The position numbers and the translations under genes were made by a program. From Paracyclopina nana (Eukaryota; Arthropoda; Copepoda; Cyclopoida; Cyclopettidae): a stretch of 64,000 bases of DNA. The stretch lies in NCBI GenBank assembly GCA_019096065.1, contig JAGUCH010000008.1, positions 4,655,001 to 4,719,000 of the forward strand, in the 5' to 3' direction. Of this stretch, positions 63,624 to 64,000 are shown piece by piece (position 1 is the first letter of the stretch; every line of letters starts with the position of its first letter). The notes beneath the pieces were generated by a model. The model was not told the origin of the DNA, did not search any database, and was given only the letters and a program-made list of their open reading frames with translations.

Positions 63624-63636
63624 GCACGCCATCTAG
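63624..63636 (-). promoter_or_regulatory. CTCF-like motif, minus strand
   Basis: On the minus strand CTAGATGGCGTGC resembles the CTCF core. It faces the plus-strand motif about 70 bp to the left, so the pair is in convergent orientation. Confidence 0.38.
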
Positions 63637-64000
63637 CTTATAAACTTTGGCTCAAGTTGGCCCTAAAATGAATTGGGCTTTACGATTTGCCATATCATTA
63701 TGTCGCCCAAAAAACCGTCAGTGAAAGATTTTATCATACATGATATCTCAAGGGCGGCGAAACTCTGTTTTATGTCCAGCTAGCTGATCAAATTATAGGC
63801 CACAAGTACGTGAGAGCACCGAATATATAATAGTATATGCATTTTTTGGATGAGCCTCCTCCACATAAGCAGTAAAAGTCGATCCATGGGGAAGGATGCT
63901 GTTGTTGTACTACACAATGTTTGCACAATTTGGGCTGGAGGACAGGACCTTTTGCCAACAAACGAGCAATCTTACAGACACGCACGAGGGCCCAGGCTCT

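Larger units (their letters stand above)
59996..64000 (+). other. Probable first coding intron of neurexin
   Basis: Four kilobases to the edge without a supported exon. A 124-codon frame (60289-60663) looks coding-like in part but has no domain. A 10-bp inverted repeat GGGGCTATAG occurs near 60862 and 60919, and a (TG)n tract near 61128-61140. CTCF-like motifs lie at 63542-63556 and 63624-63636. Confidence 0.45.

Noticed and set aside
1-64000. CRISPR arrays, operons, riboswitches and prokaryotic signals
   Set aside because: The window is eukaryotic with spliced genes; no regular spaced repeats or bacterial gene layout were seen.

Overview
The window looks like nuclear DNA of an arthropod, most likely a crustacean. 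The reasons are intron-containing genes with GT-AG introns, many of them only 55 to 125 bp, and an invertebrate gene set: two beaten-path (Beat) immunoglobulin proteins, neurexin, a gustatory-receptor-like 7TM protein, a Tret1-type sugar transporter, pinin, and a lamin B receptor with a Tudor domain. No species name can be read from the sequence. Exon structures below were assembled by hand from splice sites, reading frame and phase; identifications rest on recalled family motifs, not on searches.

Layout. 1-4.7 kb is gene-poor and holds a short palindromic MITE. At 4.75-5.8 kb is a small secreted protein with an IGFBP-type N-terminal domain. From 8.5 to 17.7 kb lies a seven-exon Beat gene (signal-peptide exon not found); two of its introns carry ~787-bp DNA transposons of one unusual design, with TIRs made of short iterated motifs and perfect 8-bp target duplications. 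At 20.5-23.8 kb is a six-exon gene for an unrecognised single-pass membrane protein behind a CpG-rich, TATA-like promoter. At 26.1-27.1 kb is a second Beat gene on the minus strand. 27-35.9 kb shows no convincing gene.

From 35.9 kb the window is gene-dense: a minus-strand four-TM protein resembling the channel half of LRRC8/pannexin but without leucine-rich repeats (35.9-38.0); lamin B receptor, minus strand (39.4-41.3, with a noncoding first exon near 42.75); a CpG-rich intergenic promoter region with a CTCF-like site; two tandem stand-alone SWIB-domain genes (44.3-45.1), one intronless and one with an intron; a gustatory receptor, minus strand (46.1-47.6); then, on the plus strand, a sugar transporter (51.7-54.1), pinin (54.6-55.9), an ADAM10-like metalloprotease ending early in its disintegrin domain (56.2-58.3), and the first coding exon of alpha-neurexin (59.4-60.0). 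The rest of neurexin lies beyond the right edge, so 60-64 kb is probably its first coding intron.

How the genes relate: Beat proteins, neurexin, the ADAM and the IGFBP-like protein all act outside the cell or at its surface, but this is a eukaryotic neighbourhood, not an operon. The observations most worth a second look are the LRR-less LRRC8-like channel, the paired iterated-TIR transposons, the mini-SWIB pair and the probably non-catalytic LBR.
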